A stretch of 64,000 nt of DNA, from positions 19,667,437-19,731,436 of the forward strand of contig NC_064763.1 of assembly GCF_011397635.1 (NCBI RefSeq), read 5' to 3'. Under the pieces are notes generated by a model. It saw only the letters and a list, made by a program, of their open reading frames with translations. It made no database searches and had not been told where the DNA came from. Numbering within the stretch: the stretch's first letter is position 1; each line of letters starts with the position of its first letter. The DNA is from Epinephelus fuscoguttatus (Eukaryota; Chordata; Actinopteri; Perciformes; Serranidae). A program made the translations under genes and the position numbers. Below, piece by piece: positions 1 through 12,600 of the stretch.

Positions 1-2640
1 GTCCCTGAATTCTTTCCTTGAATTATACGCTGAGGTTTACATTGTTTGACTCAGCCAGACACTGGGTAAACATGGCGGCGTTTCACTGATCTTCATGTGA
101 ATAAAGCCGTGCCGCTGCCCTCTTTAACCCCTCTCAGTAATGGTAGTTAGTTAGCTGTTTTTTTCTCTGGGTTTGTTGACTCCTCGACTGAGGGCGCAGC
201 CCGCTCTGTCGGCCCCCTGGCCAGATTTACTGTGATTACACGGAGCAGTGTTTACTTTTCCCAGCGTACTTAGCTCGCTGTTTCTTTTATTCGTATTAAT
301 TCAGTCTCGCTTCTTTCTCCCCTCCACGGCTCTTTTCATCTATCCTTCCCTTGATAGCTTATACTGAGGGTCTGCCATCCAGATAGGCACTGATTCACTG
401 TGTGTTGACATTACAGAAGTATAAATTTATCTGTTGTCGCGGGTTAAAGACGAGTTTAGTCTGAAGATGAACAAATCTGTTTTTATCCCAAACAATGTGG
501 CATGTCCTCAACTTATATAAACCAAAGTCCTTTTACTTTAATGGAGGATTTACGGCTCAAAAACTGAAAATAAGTTGCTTTAATTTTGTTTCATACAGTT
601 TCCAAACACTGCAGAAAGAATTTGACGGAGATGTTTAACTGTAGATATGTAATCTGAATAATTCTTGAGTCTGATTCATGTGCCTATATATGGCCAAGCT
701 TCTCAGCTGTGTCGACCTCAGTCACACACATCTTGATTTGTGTGCTTTATTAAATTGTAGGCTTATTGCGATTACCTTGAGAGACTCACTGTGACTCAAC
801 AAAAAAACCCTGACAACCCGCACTGCAGCTCAGCTCCCGTTTGATATATGTGACCAAAGTGGTCGTAAAAATAAAAGTGGAAAAAGGAAAAGGTTTACAG
901 AAAGAAATACTGTTTAAACTGTGATATTTTATTCACATGTTGACGTAGGTTTCGTGTTTATTGTTGTTTTTATAGCTGCTTTCACACTTAAATTCATTTG
1001 AAAACATATTCAGGGTAGAAATACATGACTTGTGATCTGTTCCAGGATTTGTTTCCAGAATTATGTAATCTGAAAGAGTAGTAGAGTGATTTAAAATGAA
1101 GGTGAAACTTGGTTTTGTCTCTAATTAACAACCTAAACATAACGCACGTGTCCACATATTCTCAAAACGACAAAAAGAATAAACCCCTAACACAGGACAC
1201 ATGTGCCAGGAATGCAGAGACAAAAAAGAAAACATGAAATTAAATATAACAAGCTGTAAATAACACAAAACACAAACAAGATGTTGTGCATAAAACTGAA
1301 GGATGGCAAAGAATAAAAGCATTAAAAGTTAATATAAATTATTTCCACTGTGAAATCTGAAATCTTTATTTGCATCCCCTTGGCCATATTAGTTTCCGAC
1401 TCAGCGGTGTCACTGTCTGCTCCTCAGACATCCGCTGGGTTGTCTTAGAAAGGTGCATGCTTTGCATGATCCGCTATCTCCCAGCAACATGCCCGAGGAC
1501 ACACACACATGCACACACTCACCACAAACAAAAAAAATGGCCTTTAACAGCACATACTGCTGGGTTCCTATTTAAAGGGCGGAGGGTGAGAGCGGGGGCG
1601 GGGTCCACAAAAGTCAGTTTACAGTACGGGTCAGTACATCTGAAAGCCTTTACCACTTCAGCCAAATTCTTTGTCTCCCTCATTCACTGCTTGTTATCTA
1701 GGCCGCAGGCATCACAAAGGCAATTGGCATTATATTGTCCGGGCTGACATTAACCCCTGATATTTTCACTGCTCTCCATTAAAGTCCTCTTTTCCTTCTC
1801 AATTACCAGGCAATTCCCACAGAGCAAAGGGTCACACCAACCGTGGAGAGATACTTAGATACTTTCTGACAAAGACAGACAGTAAGAAAAGAAACATAAA
1901 CTGCAGCCGAGATTAGTTCCGTTTTTTTGTCGTCTTTCTGACACAAAGGTCCCTAACAGCCCAGATAAGGGCCGCTCTTAAGCTGTTTTTTACCTGATCA
2001 CCGCCAAACTGGCAGCCCATTCATGTCCCTTTCTCCACACTGTCTCTCTTCCGCACCGTCACAGCTTTGTGTCGACAGGAAAAAAAAATGGAAGAATGAG
2101 GGCCAAATTAATGTTAACAACAGCTTTATATTGTCGCAGACATCTTTTATCGTGTGGACCATATCCAAGTGAGATATTTCAGGAGGGTTAGACTGAGGTC
2201 AGTGGAATAGTTGCACGGCTTAATGATAACAATGGTTGCTCAGAGGGTCAGTCAGGTTCAGCATTTCCAGACGAAAGCAGGTCAGACTTGAGGCCCTATC
2301 TAATCTTTAAAGGCGTGATAAAATTACTCTAATGTCATGCTTACTTTTTAGTCTGGAAAAAAAATTCATATGGTAGTAGTGCGTGACAGAATTCCACAAC
2401 CTGATTTCAACATTTACATAAGCACAGTTTCGTCATTTTTAAAGTAAATTTCTAGACCTGGATTAAACTCACAGAGGATGAAGAAAGTAAATTTGAAAAC
2501 ATCTTAACACGGGTCAAGAGTTCAGCTCATTCATTCACTGTCAGCAGATTTTCAGAGGTGCTTTAGTAGAGTAAAAAACAATGTCTGTCCAGCTTACTTA
2601 ATGCAGAGGTCCATGGTAGAGGTTGGCAGTCTCAAAAGCA
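1..2640. other. Intergenic, no gene recognised
   Basis: I see no supported gene here. Open frames are short, lack family motifs and lack paired splice sites. An ATGGCGGCG near position 72 runs into a stop after four codons (MAAF). A short interrupted CA tract lies near 1500. The stretch could hold regulatory DNA for a gene to the left, but nothing in the sequence shows it. Confidence 0.5.
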
Positions 2641-2692
2641 TCTTGGATTGTCAGTAAAAATCCCGAATTAATGTGGATTACCAGCGCCCTTT

Positions 2693-2714
2693 GGACTTTA
2701 AGAGCCTTCATCAG
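2693..2714 (-). other. Degenerate hammerhead-like core in a repeat relic
   Basis: Read on the minus strand, CTGATGA (2714-2708) is followed by a weak GGCTCT...AGTCC pairing and then AAAG where an intact hammerhead would have GAAA. Penelope-like retroelements are known to carry type I hammerhead motifs with this layout. The copy is decayed, so it is listed as a relic only; a chance match cannot be excluded. Confidence 0.25.
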
Positions 2715-2827
2715 GGTGTAAAATGGATTGGGGACAGGTGTTCAACTTAAACCTCACCAAGAGGTCATGTGACACAGGTCACATGGCATTTTAGTAGTGC
2801 CTACTTGAAAAAGAAAACACCTCTTCA

Positions 2828-3262
2828 GAGGCCGTTTACACGTACACGGTGATTTTGATAAACGGAGACATCTTCCTTCGTTTGTGCCCTTCATTTACAC
2901 GCAAACGGAGATTTCTCCTCTGAAAACGAGTCTTTCTAAAAACTCCGGCCAGAGTGGAGATTTTGAAAAACTCCGGTTGCGCGTTTGCATGTAAACTGAG
3001 ATAAACGGAGATAAACGGAGTTACAGGCAGCCGACGTCACAGTATGCACCGGAACTTGCGCCTGTGTCAAAAGTGCGACCTATGTTGCTACAGCGACAAT
3101 GGATACGTGGAAGGTTTGAGCTTCTCGTTACACTGCTACCTACAGGTTTGGCATGCTGTTGTGTATATATACACGGGTAAGTGTAAACGAAGATCTTTTT
3201 GAAAACGGAGACGGTGAAATGTCCGTTTATGAAAATAGCCGGCAACATGTAAACAGCCTCTC
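2828..3262. mobile_element. MITE, non-autonomous DNA transposon
   Basis: The ends are inverted: GAGGCCGTTTACA on the left, and GCTGTTTACATG when the right end is read on the other strand. Flanking octamers CCTCTTCA and AGTCTTCA match at 6 of 8 positions, as expected for an old hAT-type 8-bp target duplication. AAACGGAGA-like words recur inside. No transposase frame is present. Confidence 0.6.
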
Positions 3263-3284
3263 AGTCTTCATTTATTCCCTAGAG

Positions 3285-3604
3285 CAGTGGTTCCTAACTG
3301 ATCCAGATTTCCCCTTAGTCATTAGTTAAGGTGCACACAGTTTAAAATACTGAGCGTCATACTTGCGTTTGGCCACGTTGTTGAACTACTTTCTTGTCTC
3401 TGTCAAGTAGCTGTATGTTGGTCGCCCACTCTACAGCAGGAAATGGCACTTCAAAATAAAAGCTCTGTGCTGGAAATTCACTGTACTTCAAAATAAAATG
3501 TTTTTCTTTTACAAACTCGACATGTTTTCGAGTCCCTTGCAGTCCATTCATGATGGGTTCACAATCCACTTTCGGGGCCACGACCCACCAGTTGGGAACC
3601 ACTG
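3285..3604 (-). mobile_element. hAT-Charlie-type MITE, copy 1 (ZBED5-like origin)
   Basis: The termini CAGTGGTTCC and GGGAACCACTG are inverted. Flanking octamers CCCTAGAG and TTCTAGAA are partly matched (5 of 8). The inside resembles the copy at 13303-13611 in the opposite orientation. Near the left end, read on the minus strand, is the start of a frame similar to MAKRKYD, the N-terminus typical of ZBED5/FAM200-type hAT transposases. The element is a deletion derivative with no complete transposase. Confidence 0.75.
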
Positions 3605-3851
3605 TTCTAGAAAGTATTTTACATACTTAAAATACGCTCTTTTGTGGCTTATTTTTTAAAATGTATTAAGAGTAACATCTGTAAATCTTCCGTACATCTC
3701 AGGCAGGGACGTTGGTGTCAGGCACGTATGAAATGGAGGAGCTGGGGATCAAAATTCTGAGCATCAAACACTTTTTTATGCACCAGTTTGTGCATTTCCT
3801 GCATTAATCGACAGAATAAATGTCTTTTATTACTCCTGTACACTGTCTAAC

Positions 3852-4240
3852 TTGCAAAAATATTGATTTAAATGCTGCTGCAACATTTTGGTGACGAGAT
3901 CTTCATCGGGCAAACAGCTCTGTAACAAAGAGAAGCCATTTTAAGGTGGAGTGGCTGTGAGTTTGCAATCAGTCACATTACTGCATTACGTGCAGTAGGA
4001 AGACATCAATACCACACATCTATAAGACAATCAACATTATACATAGAAATAGAGGAACAAGAAATTAAAAACAGCTTAGTGACAATCCTAAACGTACCCC
4101 CCCCCAAAAACTAAGTTACGTCACTGGTTGCAAACTCACAGCCACTCCGTCTTAAGATGGCTTCTCTTTGTTACAGAACTGTTGCCTGACGAAGGTGTCG
4201 TCACTGAAACGTTGCACCAGCATTAAAAATTTTGCAAGAC
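3852..4240. repeat. Long inverted repeat with hammerhead-like cores
   Basis: Two arms of about 120 bp (about 3852-3980 and 4115-4240) are inverted copies of each other, separated by about 135 bp. The right arm contains CTGACGA (4186-4192), a GGTG/CACT stem with loop TCGT, and GAAAC (4206-4210). This is the layout of a type I hammerhead core as found in Penelope-like retroelements. The left arm holds a decayed version on the other strand. This looks like two head-to-head fragments of one retroelement family. Confidence 0.5.
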
Positions 4241-5860
4241 AATCTTTTCTTCAAGTTTAATTCTTCTCGTCCCTCTCCTATGCACCAGTTTGAGAATAGA
4301 TACATGAAGTATTCCCTCATTTTGTGTTACAGCTGATTTGCCATGTTTTTTTGCATCCCCTGCAAAGTCTACACCTATGTGCTCAGACACACTAACATGA
4401 CTTTGGTGTCCTCATTAGCACTTTTCCACCCACTGCTAGTCCTTCGACTCCACCTGTATTTGAGAACAGCGTGCAAGTCGTCAATCAGCCGGCGAGGCTT
4501 CACATTTCTGCAGCAGTGAACCCAGTGACAGACGTATACACACACACACATACGCACACCCTCTTCTCTCCAACTGCCAGGCTGAGGAATGCCAGTGACT
4601 GAGGAGTCCTTGAGGCTGTCGACGGACAGGCCTGTGTGCAGACAGCGCAGCAGACCCCCGCTCACCTGCACGCAGCAGATCCTCCCAGCCCCCAAACCAA
4701 AAGACCACAGTACACTGTGTCCACCCTCACTGCCTGTGACTGCTTTTAGACTGCGGCTATACAACAACATCCACTCATTGAATCTTTATATATGTAAGGC
4801 TTCTTAGAGTTCATTGTTCAGCTGCTCCTCTTGGTCGCACTGTTAGCAAGCATCGTCTTTGGTTCTCTGCTGGAACATTAAAGAGCTTTTTGTATTCACA
4901 GTCTTGGCTTTGGATCCAGAGTCATATTTCTGCTCATTACCTTAAATAGACGTGCCTAATCAACTCTTCTTAACCTGTGTTTGTATCCAAAATGAAATGG
5001 ACAGCTGTGAAAGAAGTCCAGAGTCATAAAAGGGCCACTAAAATCTAAATGGCTGGTGATAATATCCCCCTCCACCTTGTTTTTCCAGGGTTGTTTTGGC
5101 TGTTTCTGTGTCCTAGTCCACAGGCTAGGTTCAAGGAGTGTTACAGCTCCAGTGAGTGTGCAGCTTGTGTGCGCTGGTGGTGCCATGTATCATGTGAGCT
5201 CACAGCATGGGCCCTACATCTTCCACAGCTATTTCTGTCAGTGCAAAATCATGAGAACCACTTTAACCAACACACAGCAGGCCAGAGGGTAATGTCTCGG
5301 CTCTGTGCAGCGCCAAGTCTGCTCCCTCCAACAGGCCAACAGTCTGGCTATACATTCAAAATAAATTAGATTTCTGTCTTGTTTTTTGATTTGATGTTTG
5401 TCCATTGGAGGTCGGGCTCCCAGATGGATGAGTGTTTGAGTGCTAAAGCCATGATAGGAGTGACAAAGTCCCTTCGCAATGGCCTTTGTGAGGACGTGGA
5501 ATGTCCAAACAAACACTTTCCCAGGGTTTGGGTAATTCACCGAGCCATCCCAAAAGGCTGTCAGGTCGAACCCTGCAACTCATTACTGGCTGCGCTGAGC
5601 TGATTTACAATCACAGTGTGCTATAAGTTGTGGTAAAGTCTTATTTTATAACACTTGGATTTGCAGTGAATTACGGTAAATGTTGCTTAGTTTAGAAGTA
5701 ATTAGCCTTGGAGGTTATGAATTTGTCTTTGCCAAAATCCTGTAAGATGATCTACACAGTACATCATTAAAGGTGCAGTTCACAGAAGAAAAAAAAGCCA
5801 TGCAATTCCCATGTAAAGATGATGGTGAGGATCATTTAATTATTTTATAAATACTTCTTT
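4241..5860. other. Intergenic, no gene recognised
   Basis: Apart from a short interrupted CA tract near 4540, I see nothing definable. The open frames here overlap on both strands and carry no family motif. Confidence 0.45.
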
Positions 5861-5861
5861 C

Positions 5862-5867
5862 TTTATT
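5862..5867 (-). terminator. wnt11: Candidate wnt11 polyadenylation signal
   Basis: AATAAA on the minus strand, about 800 bp downstream of the wnt11 stop codon at 6664-6666. It would give a 3' untranslated region of ordinary length. No transcript evidence was available. Confidence 0.35.
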
Positions 5868-6663
5868 TCAGTATACAAAATAACAGTATGTACATCCACA
5901 CAAAAGTGGTTTACAAAAACGCTCATATGCTCTGAAAAATAGAATATATTTTGAACTGCATGTCAGACATAAAGGAGATAATGCACCATTTCACAAAGTC
6001 CTTAATGCTCTTCTCTCAATCCACAGGGATGCAGTCATGTCAAGATCCACACAGGACACATGGTGAGAGTCCAAAAACTCAACCACAAAAAAAGTTCCAT
6101 GGTTAAAAGTACTTGAAGTTCCCTTTGTGTTCCTTTTTCCCCCCATTGTCCTTTTGCCGCAGAGGAAAAAAGTCTTAATAGTACCTTAAGAAGTACCACG
6201 TGGATCCATCAGAACCCTTTGATTTCCGTGGAATGAAGCCAAACACAAGTGTCTGTCTAGTGAGGGGAAAAGACAATCCCTCTCCTCCAGCATAAAATCC
6301 AATATTATTTCTTTTTTATTAGAGATATAATAAAATAGACTTTCAATATCCCTGTTAAGGGGATTTATAATCATTAACATGAAAAAAAGGAAATACCCAG
6401 GAGGACGGCGGTCTTCACGTAAACCGGCACTGTTGCCACGCTCTCCACGTCCCGGTTTGTGAAGCAAAAAAAAAAAAAAAGCTTAGAGGCCCAATTGGCA
6501 GTTTGGAGATACAAAAATGATACTGACACAAGAATAGACCACTTCTCGCTGAAGATACACATGCTAAAGCTTAAGACAACAGTAAGCCTTCTTGGTATTG
6601 TAGTGCTTTGGTTAATCTGTAGCCTCGGGCGGCTGGGTGCGAGTAGAGGACTGTAGGTGGGGC

Positions 6664-9600
6664 TCATTTACAGACGTATCTCTCCACGATCCGCTCGCAC
6701 TTTTTGCAGGTAACGTAGCAGCACCAGTGGTACTTGCAGTGGCAGCGCTCCACCAGCTTCTCCGTGTAGGGGTTGTATCCACGCCCACAGCACATCAGGT
6801 CACAGCTGTCACTGCCGAGGGAGGTTTTGTTGCACTGCCTGAAAGCACCAAAGACAATACAAAGGAAAATATTAGTTTTATTTTGCGTTATTTTTTGCTT
6901 CAACAAGATGGAATAAATGGAGGAGCATTTCGGCCAGCTATGAACATAATTTCAGTTTAGTTTCCTTCCTGAGACAATTAGGTTTACAGCTTCTCTCTAA
7001 AATATTTTCACTATTTTGCAGCCGTTGAACAGCCCACAATAGTCCTTTAAAAGCACTTGTTGGTCCTGTGTGCCTCAACCTTTTGTGCAGTCCTTTTTCC
7101 AAACATTTTTTCCCTTTCATTTTCTTTTTGTTTCATCGTCTTTGGGCTGTGGATGCTCATTTCAGAAGCCCGAGGCATCCTGAATGAGCAGAGAATAGCC
7201 CCGTCGTAAATCACACTGAATACACAGGGCTGCCCTCCCTTTCTTTAGCTTGACCTCTTCACATAATTGCATTGTTTTATGATGGCAGAGCGTTAATGAC
7301 CAGCATGGTGAGGGAGACACTGGGGCTGCTGCGGGAGTGGAGGAGAAGGAGGAGAGTTACTGCGAGTGCAAGACAGGTTTATTACATCAGTGGGAGCTGG
7401 GAAAGAGACAGAAACCCCACACAGTTAATGTTTAGTCAGGAGCGAGATCTTGTTATATCACTGCTGCGCTGTAAGTAGAGAAAGAGGACAGCAGTGTGCA
7501 TTCTGCAGCTCACATCTGGTGGTTTAAGTGGACGCATAGTAATGTAATTTAAGACTAAAGCACAGGCTTCAATAGCATGTCTCTTCCCAGGGCCATGACA
7601 CAGCTTTGCACCAGTGATCACATTTTATCCATTAGGAACTGCTGCTAAAATTTACCTGTCCCAGATTCTATCATTAAATGTGCCGCTCTCGAGTCTCGTG
7701 AGTTAACAATTTGGACAGCAGAAGCGTAAAAACTAATAAAACCTTTCCTCAAGGGGCCGTCAGTGAGCGAGAAGTCAGCGGTGAGATGATTATGGCAGAA
7801 GATATATTGAGCATGTGATTGAATGCTGTGACGCAGTGAGGTTTGAGTATCCCTCCACACACATATGGGTATAATCGATACCCACGCACGCACACTCACG
7901 GTTACTCATACACAAACAACAGCGTCACACGTTCGTATAATAACAGCAGCAAAGAGGGCGCCTCGTGATTTGGCAAAAGCACTAATGTTGCAGACATGTG
8001 TGTGGCTGCTGCGTTATCAGTGAGTGCTCAGTGACATGAAACATGTCGCTGGTTATCTGTGGAGTGGCCTCTGACTGAGGGACACATGATATGACAGTCA
8101 TATGATGTATGACATTTATAATATACAACAACATCATGTGCCATTTAGTGGAGCTTCTTATCCCCAGTGACCTACTCAGCCATGATTGCTGGCTGTTGAC
8201 ACTGAAGCATGCTAAAGTACATGAAGATGCACAAAAAGATTTATTCTTATGCCTCTGTTAGAGAAAAGTTAAATGGACTTGCAGTTGTATAGCACCTTTC
8301 TAGTTTCCTGACTACTCAAAGTGCTTTTTTACACTATGAGTCACATTCACACACTGATGTGTGAGGCTACTGTACAGGGTGCCACCTGCTACGCAGCCTT
8401 AACACACTCATACATCAATGGAACAGCGATCGGGAGCAATTCTGGGTTCAGTATCTTGGGGACTGAAGGCTGGGGATTGAACCGCTGATCTTCCACTTGG
8501 ATGACCTGCCCTACCTCCTGAGCCACAGCTGCCTCTAAAGGGACTTAGAAACTTAAAGGGTAACTTTGGTATATTTCACCCTTGAGTCTATTTTTGTGCG
8601 TGTTTTTGTCATGTTTTTGTGTCTACATGATTAATGGGAACAAGAATTTTTTAAGTTGGTCCAGCACTGAGGAAGACCTGCAGTGTAACCGCTTGGGGCA
8701 TGTGCACACCGTCCACTAAAAGTGCTTGTTTTTGCCACTGACAGGCTCATTTTGTTATTCTAAGTGTCCAACAACTTACCGAAGGGATCCCTACAGAGAT
8801 AGACCTTTGTGTTAAAGAGAAGGGTCCTTTTTATTTAAACAGAAACAACCCCGAAATTGCTATCACCAAAGCCACCAGACTCCATTTTAAAAAACAGCAC
8901 TTTTACAATCGTAAAACACACTTCATTCAAAATTGACAGAAACAAAATGAAGTCCTAAAACCCATCCTGGTTCATCTGTCCACTGTTCAAACAATCACCA
9001 ACTCTGGTTTAGTTGAAATAAACCCTTAATTCACCCAGTCAGATGTGTAAATATGCTGTCTTTAAATGGAGTCTCACTGGTGGGTTTGGTGATGTGATTT
9101 CGAAGGTTGTTTCTGGTTAAACAAAGAGGATCTCACTCTTTCAAAAGGGTCTAACTATGTAGAGATCCTTTCCATAATGTTGTCAGACACTGTCAGTAGG
9201 GCTGTAACTAACGATTATTTTCATTGTCGACTATTTCTTCGATTAGTCGACTAATCATTTTACTGAAAAATGTGTTAAAATGTTGAAAAATGTCTGTCTC
9301 TCCCAAACCCCAAAATTATGTCATCTAATGTCTTGTTTCATACTCACGCTAAAGGGTTTTAGTTCACTGTCATGGGAGAGTGTGTAAAGCTGCCAATATT
9401 TGAACATAAACTGCAATAAGATTATTTTGGGGGACTTTTATAATACTTTTCTATGAAAAATGACTCAAACCGATGAGTCGACTACTAAAATAGTCACCGA
9501 TTATTTTAATAGTCGATTAGTCATCGATTAGTCGACTAATCGTTGCAGCCCTAAATGTCGGACAATAATCTGATCCTGTCAGTGGCAAAAACAAGCACAT

Positions 9601-12600
9601 ATTCTGGATGTAAGCTGATGGTGCCCACATGTCCTAAGTGGTTGCATTGCAGCATGTTTTCTGGCTGCCAGCTGCAGTGCTCCTAATCAATACTGGACCT
9701 TATTTAAAATTTCTTGTTCCAGTAAGTCACGTAGACACAAAAACATGGGAAAATATGGTCCAGGTTGAAGTATCAGAAGTTATTCTTTACGCAACCACAA
9801 TAGTCATCCTCATAATTTGCCTCCCGATCCACACATCTCAACACAACCTGTTCTTCTCTGCAAAACATGAATGAAAAATAGTGATAGTGCTGCATAGTTG
9901 TACCATATTTCTCCAGCCAGATCTCAGCCTGAGACAGACCCTCAGACAATGGGCTCCTTTCCTGCCCACTTACTTCTCACAGAGCACAAAGCAGCAACAT
10001 GTAGCACTGTCCCAACTAAAACACTGGGGCTGAATGGTGTAAATAAACCTTTATCTCAGGGGGGCTATTTCCCCATTTGTGTGGCCCTCTCCAATCGATA
10101 TCAGCTCGAGTGCACTCAGTCCTAAGAATAACGTCATTAGATAGCGGGACAACGACTCCAGTCACAGGGCCAGTGACACATGCTCAGACAAGTCACAGAC
10201 AGAGTACTTTCAGGGTTGTTATCAGCCAGCCTGCAAACTAACTGGTGCCACCAGGCAGGACGGCACTTCACTAAGTCAACATCCTGGATGACCAGACATT
10301 CAGGATCGGTCGCTTCCTATTTGTCAGCCGTGCGGGTCTGTTGCTGATATGAGTCGTGCTAATAAATCTAACACCAGACAACAGAGAATTATCACTACCA
10401 CCACATATCCCCCTCTTTCTCATGCACGCTCACAGTCAAACACAGTGATGTGACGCTGCAGTCTCACCTGTCCTGTGTGCCAACAGAGCCCTGTTTGTCG
10501 TTCTTAACACAGAAGTCCGGGGAGCTCTGCAGGTAGACCAGCTCGTTCTCCCTCACAGGCCTGATGTCAATGTCTTTGGGTACCAGCTGCTTGCGTGTCC
10601 CCATGGGCCGGTGAACCACTTTGGTGGCAGACAGGTACTTTGTCTTCAGGTCCATGGCGATCTCCCTCAGGTCTTGCAGGCCTCTCCAGCAGGTCCTTAT
10701 GGAGCAGGAGCCGGACACGCCGTGACATTTACACTTCATCACCAGCGCATCTCTCAATACCTACATCAGCACATGGAGGTTAGACAGTACTCAGGCATAA
10801 AAAAAAAAAAATTTTCGCAAGCAAAATATGTCCATATTGCTTACTTGTCTCCCAACTTCACTGTTGTGTAGGTGCATCAGTTTGTTGGCATGTGAGCCTG
10901 CGCGCTTCATCTTCATGGGAGCATCAGAGAACTTGGAGCCCATCATCAAACCGTAGTGCAGGTTGTCAGCGCAGCCGCCCCAACGATAGCCTGGCTCTGG
11001 GATCTCCGCGGGGATAGGACCACACGAGCACAGCCGCAGATCTCCAGAAGTGCACGCCCGTGCTATGGTGTGACTGATGGTTGCTGCGGACAGGGCATAG
11101 ACAAATGCAGCCTCTCTTGTTCCTGGTAAAAAAAAAAACAAAAAAAAAACAGAAAAAAGAAACAAATTAAATAAGTAAAAAAGAGTCCAGTGCTAACAAA
11201 TTATAGTCAGCGGTCAGTGGCATTTATCAGGGCTGCATCCAACATTTATTCTCATTATTAATTATTTTCTTGGTTAATCAAGAAATCTTTTGGTCTGTTT
11301 TAACATCAGGATAGAGTAAAGTTTTCTTTCACAATTTCCTAACACCCACAGTAACATCATCAGATGCCTTGTTTTGTCCGACCAACAGTCCAAAACTCAA
11401 GTTTGCTATCACACAAGACAAAGAAAACCAGCAAATGCTCTCATTTTAGAAGCTGGAACTGGTAAATGTTGGCATTTATTTGCTTGAAAAATGACTTCAA
11501 CAATTAATCGTTTATTAAAATACCTGTATTTTATTCTTCTGTTGACTGATTAATCGACTTATCGTTGCAGCTCTTACAGTTGTTCATAGCAAAGCGCCTG
11601 CAGATTCAAAAATGTAATACTTGAAATAATATTTGCTTAATGTAAAGAGCTACCAGCGCAGTGTGTGAATATTTTTCTCTGATTTAAGTTTAGTGAGATT
11701 AGTCTTTTTTGTGTGTGTGCTTTCCTGCAGTTGTCAGAATACATTCCGTTCGCAGTAAATGTTGCATCGTCCATTTCTGCAAACCACAGATATGTAAAAT
11801 TTGTGCATTATTATGTAGTGAATATGTTGAAACTTTATGTTTGCTTTATATTTTAACAATGTTGTTTTGTGGTTACATTTAGCTACAAAAACCACTTGGT
11901 TATGTTCAGTAAAACATCATGTTTTTGCTTCACAAACCGCCCGCCTATGACCCGCTAAAAATGGTTTTGTTGTTTGTTTGTCTCAAACAGCGGTCGGCAG
12001 TCTGGCAGCCATCTCTCCCAGGTGTCACACCATCCAACATCCCCTCCACCTCGGGACTATGTCACTTTAGAAACATTGATAGAATACGTATGAAGGAGAA
12101 AAATGTAACTGTGGTTTGCAGAGACGTACATTGAAAACATTTTCCTCTGGCGACTTGGCTGCAGAATATTATTATTCGCCAAAATGTATGCGGAAGCGTG
12201 TGATGGTCAGCTTAAATTTAAAAAATCCCAAATGAAAACACCCTTAAAAAATTCTCAAACCACTTCTGCTGTATATTCATCTCCTCTGCTATCCATTTAT
12301 CCTCCAGTTCCCTCTGTCTCGGCAAAAAAAAAAAAAAAAAAGAGTGCACAAAATGAAACTATCAAACATAGTTCCAGCCCATCACTGCTCGGGCTGTAAC
12401 GCAGAGTGAGCACTGATGTAATTGGTGGTGATGTGCGTACACAGAAAGCACATATGTTAAAGGCCGGGGAGCAATTGGAAGTAAGGGAAGAAATCATGTA
12501 TGACCGTGGGCTGGTTAGATCAAAGCCATCCCTGGACAGAGATGAGCCATTTCCTGTTCGGAGCAGACTGTTCATTTGGCAAATGGCAGCCATGTCTTTT

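Noticed and set aside
1-120. ATGGCGGCG as the start of a gene at the left edge
   Set aside because: The frame stops after four codons and no splice donor continues it.
1498-1530. CRISPR-like or regulatory array in CACACA-rich sequence
   Set aside because: It is an interrupted dinucleotide repeat without spacers or repeat units.
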